Shown: positions 17,407-27,497, numbered from the stretch's first letter. The stretch is DNA of 35,312 nt from Methylophilaceae bacterium (GCA_028122555.1 JAOHSH010000009.1:1-35312), one strand, 5' to 3'. Made by a program: numbers and translations. The notes: a model not told the origin generated them from the sequence alone.

Positions 17407-19062
17407 ATGCTTGAAAATCTTTCAATTAAAAATTTTGTTATTGTTGATTACTTAGAACTAAATTTTAAAGGCGGGTTCTCTGCTTTAACTGGTGAAACTG
17501 GTGCAGGTAAGTCGATTCTTATTGGTGCACTTTCATTAGCTCTTGGCCAAAGAGGTGATAGCGGGGTAGTTAGACAAAACACAGATAAATCAGATATTTC
17601 AGCTACATTCAATGTTCAAGGTAATGAGTATGCTCAAGAATGGTTAAAAAAGAATGAACTTGAATCTAATGAATATGATGTTCTTTTAAGAAGAGTTATA
17701 TATCAAGACGGCAGAACTAAAGGTTTTATAAATGGGGTACCAGCAACTATTAATCAATTAAAATCAATAGGTGAATTGCTTATTGATATTTATAGCCAAA
17801 ATTCACATCATTCATTATTAAAAAATTCTATACAAAGAGAAATTTTAGACAATTTTTCAGGCTTAAATAATGAAGTTTTAGAAATTAAAGAGCTTTATGA
17901 TAATTGGCATAAGTTATTTATAGAAAATGAAAATTTTAAAAAAAATAAAGAATCTTATATTGAGGAATTAAAAGAACTTGAAGAAAAAAATAAAGAGTTT
18001 ATAGCTCTGGATTTTTCTTTGTCTGGATGGCAAGATATTCAAGAAAATCATAAAATGCTTTCGAATAGTGCAGAATTAATTAATGGTGTGCAAGAATGTA
18101 TTGCAAGGTTAGATAATGATGATTCTTCTGCATCTAGTCAAATCAGCCAGCTTCAAATTAACCTATCAAATTTAGCTGATCTTGATAAAAGCCTTGGAAA
18201 TCAATTAAAAATTATTGACACTATATCTATGGAAGTAAGTGAGCTTATTCGTGAGTTAAACCATTACTTACATACATTAGAAATTAATGAGGAATTAAAG
18301 CATGAGGTTGAATCTAAAATTCAGAATACATATGATTTTTGTAGAAAATATCGTTTAAAGCCTGAAGAGTTAGAAGCACTTAGTAAAGATTGGCAAGTTA
18401 GATATGATTTATTGGTAAATCTAATAGACGCAGAAGGAATCACTGAGGTATTAACAGAAGCAAAATATAGTTATGATCAAGCCGCTTTGAGATTATCAAA
18501 AAAACGTGGAAAAGCCGCATTAGAACTTAATTCTATAATTACAGATAAACTGAAAGATTTATCTTTTACACATGGAAAATTTCATGTTAATTTAAAATCA
18601 ATTGAGCCTAGTGCTAATGGAAATGAGCAAGTTGAATTTTTAATTTCAACATATCTTAATGCGGAATCAAAGCCAATACAGAAGGTAGCATCAGGTGGGG
18701 AATTGTCCAGAATTAGTTTGGCAATAAGAGTTGCTTCGGTTAAAAAAGCAAATATTCCAGTAATGATTTTTGATGAAGTAGATGTTGGAATAGGTGGAGG
18801 GGTTGCTGAAGTAGTTGGAAAATTATTAAAAGACTTAGCTGATGATACTCGACACCAGATTTTTGCCATTACACATTTACCTCAAGTTGCTGCGCAATCT
18901 TTAAATCACTTTAAAGTTTCAAAAAAACAAATAAACGGTGAAACTGTCAGTCAAATAAACTTACTTGATCAAAGTGGTCGAGTTAAAGAACTGGCCAGAA
19001 TGCTGGGGGGAGTTAAAATAACAGATACAACTATAGAGCATGCTAAAGAGCTATTAAGTTAA
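17407..19062 (+). CDS. recN: DNA repair protein RecN
   Basis: SMC-like ATPase that helps pair and repair broken DNA ends with RecA. It has 551 residues. Walker A is GETGAGKS at 29-36. A long central coiled coil follows (about 150-370, rich in E/K/L heptads). The ABC signature ASGGELSR lies near 428 and Walker B MIFDEVDVGIGG near 455, then THLPQVAA. The short coiled coil is normal for RecN compared with true SMC proteins. It lies 8 bases after nadK. Its last 9 bases overlap the 3' end of fur on the other strand, so the two mRNAs are antisense at their ends. No LexA box was recognised upstream. Confidence 0.96.
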   Translation: MLENLSIKNFVIVDYLELNFKGGFSALTGETGAGKSILIGALSLALGQRGDSGVVRQNTDKSDISATFNVQGNEYAQEWLKKNELESNEYDVLLRRVIYQDGRTKGFINGVPATINQLKSIGELLIDIYSQNSHHSLLKNSIQREILDNFSGLNNEVLEIKELYDNWHKLFIENENFKKNKESYIEELKELEEKNKEFIALDFSLSGWQDIQENHKMLSNSAELINGVQECIARLDNDDSSASSQISQLQINLSNLADLDKSLGNQLKIIDTISMEVSELIRELNHYLHTLEINEELKHEVESKIQNTYDFCRKYRLKPEELEALSKDWQVRYDLLVNLIDAEGITEVLTEAKYSYDQAALRLSKKRGKAALELNSIITDKLKDLSFTHGKFHVNLKSIEPSANGNEQVEFLISTYLNAESKPIQKVASGGELSRISLAIRVASVKKANIPVMIFDEVDVGIGGGVAEVVGKLLKDLADDTRHQIFAITHLPQVAAQSLNHFKVSKKQINGETVSQINLLDQSGRVKELARMLGGVKITDTTIEHAKELLS

Positions 19063-19518
19063 CTTGTGACATTTTGCAATATTCTCTGCTCCACCTAACT
19101 TACAAGAACACGGATTTTTTGTGCAATCTGCATAGATAACTAAAGCATGCTCAATAATATTAAACCCATTCTTTTTAGCTATCAATTTTTGTTGATTTTC
19201 AATTTCTTCATTAACAAATTCTTGAATAAATCCACATTGAAGACATACAATATGATCATGATGATCTTTTTCATTAAGTTCAAACACTGCCTTATCACTT
19301 TCAAAATGATGGCGAATTAATATACCTGATTGTTCAAATTGAGTTAATACTCGGTAAATAGTTGCTAATCCAATTTCGTCATCAGATCTAAGCATTATTT
19401 TAAAGATATCTTCAGCAGAAAGGTGTTTATCTTTATTTTTTTCAAAAATACTAAGGACTTTTATTCTTGGTAGAGTTGCTTTAAGGCCAGTTTTTTTTAG
19501 GTCATCATGTTCTTTCAT
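19054..19518 (-). CDS. fur: Ferric uptake regulator Fur
   Basis: Fe2+-sensing repressor of iron uptake genes. The 154-residue sequence has the N-terminal winged helix (LKATLPRIKVLSIF, DEIGLATIYRVLTQFEQSGIL), the metal-binding HHDHIVCLQCG and a C-terminal Cys-containing tail (CTKNPCSCK). I chose ATG 19518 because GGAG lies 10 bases upstream and it gives the usual MKEHDDLKKTGLK start. An in-frame GTG at 19524, two codons earlier, is an alternative. It stands alone on the minus strand, divergent from bamE by 57 bases. No recognisable Fur box (GATAATGATAATCATTATC-like) lies in that gap, so autoregulation is not supported by sequence. Confidence 0.96.
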   Translation of the reverse strand: MKEHDDLKKTGLKATLPRIKVLSIFEKNKDKHLSAEDIFKIMLRSDDEIGLATIYRVLTQFEQSGILIRHHFESDKAVFELNEKDHHDHIVCLQCGFIQEFVNEEIENQQKLIAKKNGFNIIEHALVIYADCTKNPCSCKLGGAENIAKCHKLT

Positions 19519-19575
19519 GTCCACATAACTCCAAAATTATTTAACTTAATATCTATCATGTTATATTATGAGCCT

Positions 19576-20226
19576 ATGCAAATAAAGATATATCTTCGGA
19601 AATTTTGTCTATTTTTTCTTTTATATAACCTAATATCATGCTCATCAATTAATATTCCTACTACTTTACCTGAAGTTTATAAAATTGATATCCAGCAAGG
19701 TAATGAAATAAGTTCTCAAATGCTAATGAAATTAAAACCTGGAATGACTAAGGCACAAGTTCGTTTTGTTTTAGGAACACCTTTAATTCAAGATACTTTT
19801 CATCAAGAAAGATGGGACTATGTTTATGAAATGAGAGTTAAAGACATTATGATTGAGAGAAGGCATGTTGTTTTAAATTTTGCAGATGAAAAATTAAAAA
19901 CAATAACAGGCGCCGTTATACCTAAATCTGACGATGGGAAATTAAATATTGATGAAAAAAGTAAACCACAGAAAGACCTTCAACTTGATGAGAAAAAAGG
20001 TAATAATGAGAATGAAGTCTCTGATAGGAAAGTAAAATCTTCTAAACCAGAGGAACTACCACCGTTAATTGAGGACACAGAATTGACTTTAGATAAAGAT
20101 CCGCCAGTATCTGTTGATACTGCTGAATCAATTAATGAAGCGATAAAACAGGATATTATCGACTCTCTACCAGAAAAGGATGACCCTGGTTACTTTGATC
20201 TTTTATTAGAAAAAATAGGATTTTAA
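19576..20226 (+). CDS. bamE: Outer membrane assembly lipoprotein BamE with a long acidic tail
   Basis: SmpA/OmlA-type lipoprotein of the BAM complex, which inserts beta-barrel proteins into the outer membrane. ATG 19576 gives a lipoprotein signal (MQIKIYLRKFCLFFLLYN then LISC) with the lipidated Cys at residue 22. In-frame ATG 19558 is less likely because it puts polar residues ahead of the signal. The BamE fold is clear: GMTKAQVRFVLGTP, then FHQERWDYVYEM. The core ends near residue 117. A further 100 residues of mostly charged, low-complexity sequence follow, ending in the hydrophobic DPGYFDLLLEKIGF. Total 216 residues against about 113 in E. coli. The bamE-fur and bamE-dapB neighbourhood is usual. 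dapB starts 3 bases later. Confidence 0.93.
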   Translation: MQIKIYLRKFCLFFLLYNLISCSSINIPTTLPEVYKIDIQQGNEISSQMLMKLKPGMTKAQVRFVLGTPLIQDTFHQERWDYVYEMRVKDIMIERRHVVLNFADEKLKTITGAVIPKSDDGKLNIDEKSKPQKDLQLDEKKGNNENEVSDRKVKSSKPEELPPLIEDTELTLDKDPPVSVDTAESINEAIKQDIIDSLPEKDDPGYFDLLLEKIGF

Positions 20227-20229
20227 AAT

Positions 20230-21042
20230 ATGAAAAAACCTTTAAGAATACTTATTGTTGGCGCTTCTGGAAAGATGGGACAAACTTTAATAAATGAAGT
20301 TTCAGATGACCATGAGTTGTTATTAACTGGAGCAATTGATCAACCATCTAGTAATATTTTAGGTATGGATGCCGGAGCCTTATTTGGTATTAAAACTAAT
20401 ATTACAGTTAGTGATGATCTTTCCTCGATAATGAAAGAAGGAGATCATCTAATTGATTTTACAAGACCTGAAGTCTCCATGAAGTACCTAGAAATGTGCG
20501 TTAAAAATAATGTTAAGTATGTACTAGGAACTACGGGCTTTTCAGATGAAGAAAAAGAAAAAATTTCTCTTGCATCAAAAAAAATTCCAATTTGTTTTGC
20601 TCCCAATATGAGTGTAGGTGTGAATGTTTTAGTTTCATTGGTAAAAGAGGCTACTAAAGTTCTTCATAGGGATTACGATATGGAGATCATTGAATCTCAT
20701 CATAGAGATAAAGTTGACGCACCATCAGGAACAGCTTTAAGACTAGGAGAAACTATTGCAAATACTGCAAAGTTAAACCTTAATGAAAATAGTGTTTTTC
20801 ATCGAGAAAGTAGAATAAATAAACGAAAAAAAAATGAAATTGGTTTTTCAGCTATTAGGGGTGGAGATATTGTTGGTGATCATACTGTTTTATATGCTGG
20901 AGATGGAGAAAGAATTGAGCTAACGCATAAAGCAGGAAGCCGGACTACTTTTGCAAAAGGTGCAATTAAGGCAGTTAAATTTCTGACAGATCATTCTTTT
21001 GGTCTGTTTGACATGATGGATGTTTTAAATTTAAAAAAATAA
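20230..21042 (+). CDS. dapB: 4-hydroxy-tetrahydrodipicolinate reductase
   Basis: DapB reduces 4-hydroxy-tetrahydrodipicolinate with NAD(P)H in lysine and meso-diaminopimelate (peptidoglycan) synthesis. It has 270 residues. The nucleotide-binding GASGKMGQ is at about 11-18 and the GTTGF loop near 102. The catalytic and substrate-binding segment ESHHRDKVDAPSGTALRLGE is near 160. AGGA about 10 bases upstream serves ATG 20230. It is 3 bases after bamE; carA follows after a 120-base gap with its own promoter and hairpin. Confidence 0.97.
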   Translation: MKKPLRILIVGASGKMGQTLINEVSDDHELLLTGAIDQPSSNILGMDAGALFGIKTNITVSDDLSSIMKEGDHLIDFTRPEVSMKYLEMCVKNNVKYVLGTTGFSDEEKEKISLASKKIPICFAPNMSVGVNVLVSLVKEATKVLHRDYDMEIIESHHRDKVDAPSGTALRLGETIANTAKLNLNENSVFHRESRINKRKKNEIGFSAIRGGDIVGDHTVLYAGDGERIELTHKAGSRTTFAKGAIKAVKFLTDHSFGLFDMMDVLNLKK

Positions 21043-21063
21043 CAAATATTTATATGTTTTAAA

Positions 21064-21092
21064 TTGTAGTAAAGAAGCTAATGATTTATAAT
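21064..21092 (+). promoter_or_regulatory. Sigma70-type promoter for carAB
   Basis: A perfect -10 TATAAT (21087-21092) lies 17 bases after TTGTAG (21064-21069), a poor -35 match (3 of 6). Predicted transcription start is near 21099, the first base of the hairpin at 21098-21125. The gap between dapB and carA (21043-21162) contains nothing else that looks coding. Confidence 0.55.
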
Positions 21093-21097
21093 TGTAT

Positions 21098-21125
21098 AAA
21101 CGGGCGGACCTAAAACCACCCGTTT
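21098..21125 (+). promoter_or_regulatory. Hairpin at the predicted 5' end of carAB mRNA
   Basis: AAACGGG (21098-21104) pairs with CCCGTTT (21119-21125). A C/A mismatch and two further G-C pairs extend the stem, leaving the 8-base loop ACCTAAAA. It is the only G+C-rich patch of the gap. The 3' side lacks a proper U-run, so it is a poor intrinsic terminator for dapB. Its position at the promoter start site suggests a 5' stabilising stem or a regulatory leader for the pyrimidine/arginine enzyme CarAB. Confidence 0.6.
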
Positions 21126-21162
21126 GTTATATCTGATAGATTATTTACCATGGAGAGTTTTC

Positions 21163-22296
21163 TTGTCGTCAAAATTGCCGGCCATACTAGCGCTTGCAGA
21201 CGGAACAAAGTTTCGAGGCACTTCAATTGGTATTAAAGGATCTGTAGTTGGCGAAGTAGTTTTCAATACTGCAATGACTGGATATCAGGAAATACTCTCC
21301 GACCCTTCTTATACAGAACAAATTATTACTTTTACCTATCCTCACATTGGAAATACAGGAATAAACTCTGAGGATTTAGAATCAAAAAAAATTTATGCAA
21401 AAGGTCTGATTATCAGAGACCTTCCAATTATACATTCTAATTTTAGATCGACTTCTTCAATTTCCAACTACCTTAAGAAGGAAAAAATAGTTGGTATATC
21501 GGGAATTGATACTCGTGCCCTTACTCAACATTTAAGAAAAAATGGAGCTCAATCTGGCTGCATTATGACTGGAGATATAGATGAGAAGGAAGCTATAAAA
21601 AAAGCAAAATCTTTTAAAGGAATTGCAGGTATGGATTTGGCAAAAGTTGTGTCAACACAAAAAAAATATATAGCTAAAGAAGGTGAATGGCAACTTGGAG
21701 TGGGCTATCAAAAACCACAAAAGTATAAATATCATGTTGTTGCATACGACTTTGGAATTAAAAGAAATATATTAAGAATGTTAACCTCGAGGAATTGTAA
21801 GGTAACTGTTGTACCAGCAACAACATCAGCTAAAGAAGTTTTATCAATGAAGCCTGACGGAGTATTTTTATCAAATGGTCCTGGTGATCCTGAGCCATGT
21901 GATTATGCAATCGACAATATTAAGATGATTATGAAGAAAAAGTTACCTATCTTTGGTATTTGTTTAGGTCATCAATTATTAGCATTAGCAAGCGGAGCAA
22001 AAACAAAAAAAATGAAATTTGGACATCATGGTGCAAATCATCCTGTGCAAGATAATAAAACAAAAAAAGTATTTATTACAAGTCAGAATCATGGATTTAC
22101 AGTAGATGCATCCTCTCTTCCTAAAAATCTTAAAGTAACTCATATTTCATTATTTGATAAAACTTTACAAGGCATTAATCGTATTGATATTCCAGCATTT
22201 AGTTTTCAAGGTCATCCTGAAGCTAGCCCTGGCCCTTCAGAAATGGATTATTTATTTGATCAGTTTATTAAAATGATAATAAAAGGAAAAAAGTAA
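21163..22296 (+). CDS. carA: Carbamoyl-phosphate synthase small subunit (glutaminase)
   Basis: CarA hydrolyses glutamine and channels ammonia to CarB for carbamoyl phosphate, the precursor of arginine and pyrimidines. The class I amidotransferase triad is Cys267 (FGICLGHQ), His351 and Glu353 ([11 protein letters not shown]). The N-terminal domain ([30 protein letters not shown]) contacts CarB. There is no ATG. I chose TTG 21163 because GGAGA (21152-21156) is 6 bases upstream and the protein then starts [15 protein letters not shown] with 377 residues, near the E. coli length of 382. The open frame reaches back to TTG 21124, which would run through the leader hairpin. carB follows immediately. 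Confidence 0.96.
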   Translation: MSSKLPAILALADGTKFRGTSIGIKGSVVGEVVFNTAMTGYQEILSDPSYTEQIITFTYPHIGNTGINSEDLESKKIYAKGLIIRDLPIIHSNFRSTSSISNYLKKEKIVGISGIDTRALTQHLRKNGAQSGCIMTGDIDEKEAIKKAKSFKGIAGMDLAKVVSTQKKYIAKEGEWQLGVGYQKPQKYKYHVVAYDFGIKRNILRMLTSRNCKVTVVPATTSAKEVLSMKPDGVFLSNGPGDPEPCDYAIDNIKMIMKKKLPIFGICLGHQLLALASGAKTKKMKFGHHGANHPVQDNKTKKVFITSQNHGFTVDASSLPKNLKVTHISLFDKTLQGINRIDIPAFSFQGHPEASPGPSEMDYLFDQFIKMIIKGKK

Positions 22297-25200
22297 GTGG
22301 CTAAAAGAAGAGATATAAAATCGATTCTTATTATTGGTGCAGGACCAATTATTATTGGACAAGCATGTGAATTTGATTATTCTGGCGCACAAGCATGTAA
22401 AGCCCTAATGGAAGAGGGTTATAAAGTCATTTTAGTAAATTCAAATCCGGCAACAATTATGACTGATCCTGACCTTGCACATAAAACCTATATTGAACCA
22501 ATTCAGTGGGATATCGTTAGTAAAATAATAGCTAAAGAAAAGCCAGATGCACTTTTGCCTACAATGGGTGGGCAGACTGCACTTAATTGTGCTTTAGATT
22601 TAGATAAAAATGGAATATTAAAAAAATATAATGTCGAATTAATCGGTGCTTCGAAAGAAGCGATTGATAAAGCTGAAGATAGACAGCAATTTAAAGAAGC
22701 AATGTCTAAGATTGGTCTTTCTTCAGCTCGATCCTTAATGGCTCATAGTTTGGAAGAAGCAGTCCAAGTTCAAGCTAGCATAGGATACCCTGCAATTATT
22801 CGACCTTCTTTTACAATGGGGGGGAGTGGAGGAGGAATTGCTTACAATCAAGAAGAATTTATTAATATTTGTAAAAGAGGTTTAGATGCTTCACCAACAA
22901 ATGAGTTATTAATTGAAGAGTCACTTCTAGGTTGGAAAGAATTTGAAATGGAAGTTGTAAGAGATGTAAAAGACAATTGTATTATTATTTGTTCAATTGA
23001 AAATTTAGATCCAATGGGAGTTCATACTGGCGATTCAATTACTGTTGCACCAGCTCAAACATTAACTGACAAAGAATATCAAATAATGAGGACTGCATCT
23101 ATTGATGTTTTGAGAGAGGTTGGAGTTGAGACAGGTGGCTCAAATGTTCAATTTGCAATTAATCCTAATGATGGTCGAATGGTTATTATAGAAATGAACC
23201 CAAGGGTATCGAGGTCCTCAGCTTTAGCATCTAAAGCTACAGGTTTTCCAATAGCAAAAATCGCAGCTAAATTAGCAGTAGGTTTTACTCTTGATGAGTT
23301 GAGTAATGATATAACCGGAGGTTTAACTCCTGCATCATTTGAGCCATCAATTGATTATGTTGTAACTAAAATTCCAAGATTTGCTTTTGAAAAATTTCCA
23401 CAAGCAAATTCCAAATTAACAACTCAAATGAAATCTGTTGGTGAGGTTATGTCTATTGGAAGAACATTCCAAGAATCTTTTCAAAAGGCATTAAGAGGTC
23501 TTGAAATCGATGTAGATGGATTATCTGAGCAATCAACAGATAAAAATGAGATTATTAAAGAGTTAAGAGAACCAGGTCCAAATCGATTATGGTTTTTGGG
23601 TGATGCTTTTAGGGTAGGGCTATCTATTGAAGAAATATTTCAACATTCCAAAATAGATCCATGGTTTCTCCACCAAATAAAAGATTTAGTTGATACAGAA
23701 GAAAAAATTAGAGAAATGACTTTAAAGTCATTTAGTTCGAGAATACTCTTTGATATAAAACGTAGAGGTTTTTCAGATAGTCGAATTGCTAATCTCATAG
23801 GAAAAAAAATTAAAGATATTCGATCATTACGTCATAAACATAAAATTCATCCAGTTTACAAAAGAGTTGATACTTGTGCTGCTGAATTTGAGACATCCAC
23901 TGCTTATCTTTATTCAACTTATGAGCAAGTTTGCGAAGCTAAGCCTACAAGTAAGAAAAAGATCATTATAATTGGTGGGGGACCCAATAGAATTGGCCAA
24001 GGTATTGAGTTTGATTATTGTTGCGTCCACGCAGCTCTTGCCTTAAGAGATATTGGATATGAAACAATTATGATTAATTGTAATCCAGAAACAGTATCAA
24101 CTGATTATGATACTTCTGATAGATTATATTTTGAACCCGTTACTTTAGAAGATGTTCTTGAAGTTATTAAAATAGAGAATCCATGGGGGGTAATCGTACA
24201 ATATGGCGGACAAACACCACTTAAACTTGCAAAAGCATTAGCTCAAGAAGGTGCTCCAATAATTGGTACACTTCCTGATGATATTGATGCAGCTGAAGAC
24301 CGCGAGCGTTTCCAAAAAATTATAGAAGATTTAAAACTAAGGCAACCACCTAATCGAACTGCTAAAAACCCAACACAAGCAATTAAGTTAGCTGAAGAAA
24401 TTGGCTACCCCTTAGTTGTAAGACCAAGCTATGTTTTAGGTGGTAGAGCTATGGAAATAGTTCATGAGAAGAGTGATCTTGAGAGATATATGAGAGAAGC
24501 AGTCAAGGTTTCAAATGAATCACCAGTATTATTAGATCGATTTTTAAATGATGCTATTGAGATTGATATTGATGCTGTCTCAGACGGAAAAGTTGTTATC
24601 GTAGCAGGCATTATGGAGCATATTGAACAGGCTGGGGTTCACTCAGGTGATTCAGCTTGCTCACTTCCACCTTATAGCTTATCAAAGAAAATACAAAAAA
24701 AATTAATTACTCAAACAAAGCAAATGGCAAAAGCATTAAACGTAATAGGTTTAATGAATGTTCAATTCGCAATACAGAATGAAGAAATATATGTATTGGA
24801 AGTAAATCCAAGAGCTTCTAGAACAGTGCCATTTGTTTCCAAGGCAATAGGCAGACCATTAGCTAAAATTGCTGCAAAAGTTATGGCTGGAAAAACTCTT
24901 AGAGCATTAAATTTTTCAAAAGAAATTGAGCCTAGATTTTTTTCAGTTAAAGAAGCTGTTTTCCCATTTATTAAATTCCCAGGTGTTGATACTATTTTAG
25001 GACCAGAAATGAAATCTACTGGTGAAGTTATGGGTATCGGTAAAACTTTTGTAGAGGCATATATTAAATCTCAGCTTGGGGCTTCAACATCCTTACCAAA
25101 AAATGGTAAGGCTTTTATTAGCGTTCGAAAAGAAGACCATAAAAATGTTGTTGATATTGCAATATCTCTTAAAAATCTTGGTTTTAAGCTAGTAGCAACT

Positions 25201-25500
25201 AAGGGTACTGCAAAAATATTAATGGAAAATAAGATGGATGTAGTACCAGTAAATAAAGTTGCTGAAGGTAGACCACATATTGTTGATATGATTAAAAACG
25301 ATGAAATTGATTTTATTGTTAATGTTACTGAAGATAAACAAGCTATTGCCGACTCATACGAGATAAGAAGAAATGCTTTACAAAATAAAGTAACTTATTA
25401 CACAACGCTATTTGGAGCCCGAGCAGCTTGCAAAGCTATGAATTATAAAAATCAACTTAGTGTAGTTTCTTTGCAAAGCTTGCATAAAATATCGTCTTAA
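22297..25500 (+). CDS. carB: Carbamoyl-phosphate synthase large subunit
   Basis: CarB makes carbamoyl phosphate from bicarbonate, CarA-derived ammonia and two ATP. It has 1067 residues in the classic duplicated layout. The first carboxyphosphate ATP-grasp half begins [19 protein letters not shown] (about 12). An oligomerisation region lies around 400-550. The second carbamate-phosphorylating half begins [19 protein letters not shown] (about 556), and a C-terminal MGS-like allosteric domain runs from about 935. The glycine loops [15 protein letters not shown] and [15 protein letters not shown] are intact. The start is GTG at 22297, directly after the carA stop, with AAGG about 10 bases upstream. 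Confidence 0.98.
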   Translation: MAKRRDIKSILIIGAGPIIIGQACEFDYSGAQACKALMEEGYKVILVNSNPATIMTDPDLAHKTYIEPIQWDIVSKIIAKEKPDALLPTMGGQTALNCALDLDKNGILKKYNVELIGASKEAIDKAEDRQQFKEAMSKIGLSSARSLMAHSLEEAVQVQASIGYPAIIRPSFTMGGSGGGIAYNQEEFINICKRGLDASPTNELLIEESLLGWKEFEMEVVRDVKDNCIIICSIENLDPMGVHTGDSITVAPAQTLTDKEYQIMRTASIDVLREVGVETGGSNVQFAINPNDGRMVIIEMNPRVSRSSALASKATGFPIAKIAAKLAVGFTLDELSNDITGGLTPASFEPSIDYVVTKIPRFAFEKFPQANSKLTTQMKSVGEVMSIGRTFQESFQKALRGLEIDVDGLSEQSTDKNEIIKELREPGPNRLWFLGDAFRVGLSIEEIFQHSKIDPWFLHQIKDLVDTEEKIREMTLKSFSSRILFDIKRRGFSDSRIANLIGKKIKDIRSLRHKHKIHPVYKRVDTCAAEFETSTAYLYSTYEQVCEAKPTSKKKIIIIGGGPNRIGQGIEFDYCCVHAALALRDIGYETIMINCNPETVSTDYDTSDRLYFEPVTLEDVLEVIKIENPWGVIVQYGGQTPLKLAKALAQEGAPIIGTLPDDIDAAEDRERFQKIIEDLKLRQPPNRTAKNPTQAIKLAEEIGYPLVVRPSYVLGGRAMEIVHEKSDLERYMREAVKVSNESPVLLDRFLNDAIEIDIDAVSDGKVVIVAGIMEHIEQAGVHSGDSACSLPPYSLSKKIQKKLITQTKQMAKALNVIGLMNVQFAIQNEEIYVLEVNPRASRTVPFVSKAIGRPLAKIAAKVMAGKTLRALNFSKEIEPRFFSVKEAVFPFIKFPGVDTILGPEMKSTGEVMGIGKTFVEAYIKSQLGASTSLPKNGKAFISVRKEDHKNVVDIAISLKNLGFKLVATKGTAKILMENKMDVVPVNKVAEGRPHIVDMIKNDEIDFIVNVTEDKQAIADSYEIRRNALQNKVTYYTTLFGARAACKAMNYKNQLSVVSLQSLHKISS

Positions 25501-25558
25501 AATAGACTCAATAATTATTAATAAAAAAATAAGGTGATAATTTACATAGGAACAATCA

Positions 25559-26035
25559 ATGAATCAAATTCCAATTACCCGAAATGGCGCAGATTTACTT
25601 AAAGCTGAATTAAAGCAATTAAAAAGTGTTGATAGGCCAAATATTGTTCAAGCAATAGCTGAAGCTCGGGCTCAAGGAGATTTATCGGAGAATGCAGAAT
25701 ACGATGCTGCAAAAGAACGTCAGGGATTTATTGAAGGGCGACTTGCTCAAATTGAAGCAATACTATCCCAAGCGATAATAATTGATCCTGCTTCATTGAA
25801 TGCAGACGGAAAATGTGTTTTCGGATCAACTGTAGAAATAGAAGACTTAGATGAGGATAAGAAAGTTACTTATCAGATTGTAGGAGACGATGAAGCTGAT
25901 ATTAAAGATAAAAAAATATCTATAAATTCTCCTTTAGCCAAAGCGATAATTGGTAAAGAGGAGGGTGATGTTATTGATTTTCAGTCACCAGGTGGATTAA
26001 AGAATTACGAAATTGTCAAAATATCTTATATTTAA
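25559..26035 (+). CDS. greA: Transcription elongation factor GreA
   Basis: GreA rescues backtracked RNA polymerase by stimulating cleavage of the extruded RNA 3' end. The 158-residue sequence has the N-terminal antiparallel coiled coil whose tip carries the acidic catalytic pair in [16 protein letters not shown] (about 41-56). The C-terminal FKBP-like domain has [27 protein letters not shown] and [22 protein letters not shown] lies about 7 bases before ATG 25559. It follows carB by 58 bases, a common proteobacterial order. The acidic stretch DLDEDKK in the C-terminal domain is family-typical. Confidence 0.97.
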   Translation: MNQIPITRNGADLLKAELKQLKSVDRPNIVQAIAEARAQGDLSENAEYDAAKERQGFIEGRLAQIEAILSQAIIIDPASLNADGKCVFGSTVEIEDLDEDKKVTYQIVGDDEADIKDKKISINSPLAKAIIGKEEGDVIDFQSPGGLKNYEIVKISYI

Positions 26036-26038
26036 TTT

Positions 26039-26485
26039 ATGAATGTCTTTTTTCAAAAGCTAGCTATAATAATTTCTTCACTTTGGGTGGGTGGATTATG
26101 GTCAATGTTGATGGTAACAACAATTTTATTTAATAAAATACCGAGCACATATATAGCTGGTGAAATTGTAAATGATATGTTTGCTTTCATGAATTTGTTT
26201 GGAATGTTCGCTTCAGGCTTTCTTATAATATTTGGTTTTAAAAAAGAAAATTTATTTTTTATTAAATCTTTAACTTTTTGGTTGTTAATTTCAATGTTAA
26301 GTTTGACTTTAATTAGTTATTTTGGAATTAATCCTTTACTAGAGAATATTAGAGATAGTTCTGTGTCTAAGGAAATAATAGAGAGTGTTTTTGTAAATAG
26401 GTACGCTACATGGCATGGGATTGCAAGTGCTGGATTTCTAATTGAATGTTTTTTAGGTATTTTTTTAGTTCTAAAAATACGTTAG
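26039..26485 (+). CDS. DUF4149 family membrane protein
   Basis: A 148-residue integral membrane protein of unknown function. Four hydrophobic segments are visible: about 7-29 (IIISSLWVGGLWSMLMVTTI), 48-67 (FMNLFGMFASGFLIIFGF), 74-98 (TFWLLISMLSLTLISYFGI) and 122-147 (IASAGFLIECFLGIFLVL). The first helix has the WxGG pattern I associate with DUF4149 (TMEM205-like), and a DUF4149 gene between greA and yhbY is the normal betaproteobacterial order. It starts 3 bases after greA without a Shine-Dalgarno, so it is probably translated by coupling. It ends 3 bases from the yhbY stop on the other strand. Confidence 0.8.
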   Translation: MNVFFQKLAIIISSLWVGGLWSMLMVTTILFNKIPSTYIAGEIVNDMFAFMNLFGMFASGFLIIFGFKKENLFFIKSLTFWLLISMLSLTLISYFGINPLLENIRDSSVSKEIIESVFVNRYATWHGIASAGFLIECFLGIFLVLKIR

Positions 26486-26488
26486 ATT

Positions 26489-26776
26489 TTAAGGTAATTT
26501 AATTTTTGAATCTTCATTGGCCCTAAAAACAACTAACTGTTTACCTATATGATTAATTGAAATTGCATTAAGTTTTTTGCATATTAAATTTAAGAAATCT
26601 TGTCTTTTCTTTTTATCATTAACTTGAGCTTGGATCTTAATTAACTCATGAGCCTTTAAGCTGCCTTCAATTTCTTTAATAACTGCATCAGAAAGACCTT
26701 TGTTACCAATTTGAACAACAGCGTCAATAGAGTGAGAAAGGCTTTTTAAATAAGAAATTTGTTTTGAATTTAGCAT
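26489..26776 (-). CDS. yhbY: YhbY family ribosome-assembly RNA-binding protein
   Basis: A 95-residue CRM-domain protein of the YhbY type, which associates with pre-50S particles. The GxxG RNA-contact loop is present in VQIGNKGLSDAVIKEI. The ordered start LNSKQISYLKSLSHSIDAVVQIG and the later HELIKIQAQV segment are family-typical. It is monocistronic on the minus strand, divergent from rlmE by 36 bases, a conserved arrangement that places two ribosome-maturation genes back to back. No Shine-Dalgarno is visible in its A-rich leader. Confidence 0.93.
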   Translation of the reverse strand: MLNSKQISYLKSLSHSIDAVVQIGNKGLSDAVIKEIEGSLKAHELIKIQAQVNDKKKRQDFLNLICKKLNAISINHIGKQLVVFRANEDSKIKLP

Positions 26777-26812
26777 TTTTTTTTTAATTTAATAGGATGT
26801 GAATCATATCAG

Positions 26813-27436
26813 ATGAAAAGAACAAGGACTAGTAAAAGCTGGATGTCTGAGCATACTTCTGATTTATTTGTTAAACAAGCGCAAAAAGATGGTTATCGTT
26901 CGCGTGCTGCATATAAATTAATTGAAATTAACAAAAAATATAATCTTTTGAAAGAAGATATGATAATTGTGGATTTGGGCTCAGCGCCAGGAAGTTGGTC
27001 GCAAGTTGCTATAAAAAAAATTGGTTCGAAGGGAAAGGTATTTGCATTAGATTTATTAGAAATGCATCCTATTAAAGAAGTGGATTTCATCAAGGGCGAT
27101 TTTAGAGATACTGAAGTATTAAGTAAATTAGAGAATAAATTAAATAATTTACAGGTTGACCTTGTAATTTCCGATATGGCACCCAATATTACTGGTATAA
27201 AGGTAGTTGATCAATCAGCGGCTATTTACCTAAATGAGCTTGCTTTAGATTTTTCTTGCAATTGGTTGAAACCGAATGGACATTTTTTGGTCAAGTCTTT
27301 TATAGGTTCAGATTTTGATAGCTTTGTAGACTCGATTAAGCCTTTTTTTAAAAAGGTAATAAGGTTTAAACCAAGCTCTTCAAGGGATAGAAGCTCAGAA
27401 ATATTTGTTTTAGGGATAGAAAAGTTAAATACATAG
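26813..27436 (+). CDS. rlmE: 23S rRNA (uridine2552-2'-O)-methyltransferase
   Basis: RlmE (FtsJ/RrmJ) 2'-O-methylates U2552 in the A-loop of 23S rRNA, late in 50S assembly. It has 207 residues. The SAM motif is VDLGSAPGSWSQVA (53-66). The catalytic K-D-K-E tetrad is complete at Lys35, Asp121, Lys161 and Glu196, each three residues before its E. coli counterpart. A weak AGGA lies too far upstream (about 15 bases) to be convincing. It precedes ftsH as in E. coli, where the pair is heat-shock induced; I could not find a sigma32 promoter before it here. Confidence 0.96.
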   Translation: MKRTRTSKSWMSEHTSDLFVKQAQKDGYRSRAAYKLIEINKKYNLLKEDMIIVDLGSAPGSWSQVAIKKIGSKGKVFALDLLEMHPIKEVDFIKGDFRDTEVLSKLENKLNNLQVDLVISDMAPNITGIKVVDQSAAIYLNELALDFSCNWLKPNGHFLVKSFIGSDFDSFVDSIKPFFKKVIRFKPSSSRDRSSEIFVLGIEKLNT

Positions 27437-27497
27437 ATTTTTAAGTATTTTCTAGTTTAGAATGAAGATTGAATAACTGATTGTTAAAGGAAAAAAA

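Noticed and set aside
19519-19575. A possible Fur box between fur and bamE
   Set aside because: The gap has AT-rich sequence but no recognisable repeat of the GATAAT hexamer arrangement, so autoregulation is not claimed.
21043-21162. A riboswitch in the dapB-carA gap
   Set aside because: Only one simple stem-loop is visible and no known aptamer core was recognised, so it is listed as a hairpin only.
26777-26812. A sigma32 promoter for rlmE-ftsH, as known from E. coli
   Set aside because: I found no CTTGAA-type element paired with a C-rich -10 before rlmE or ftsH; only A/T-rich sequence is present.
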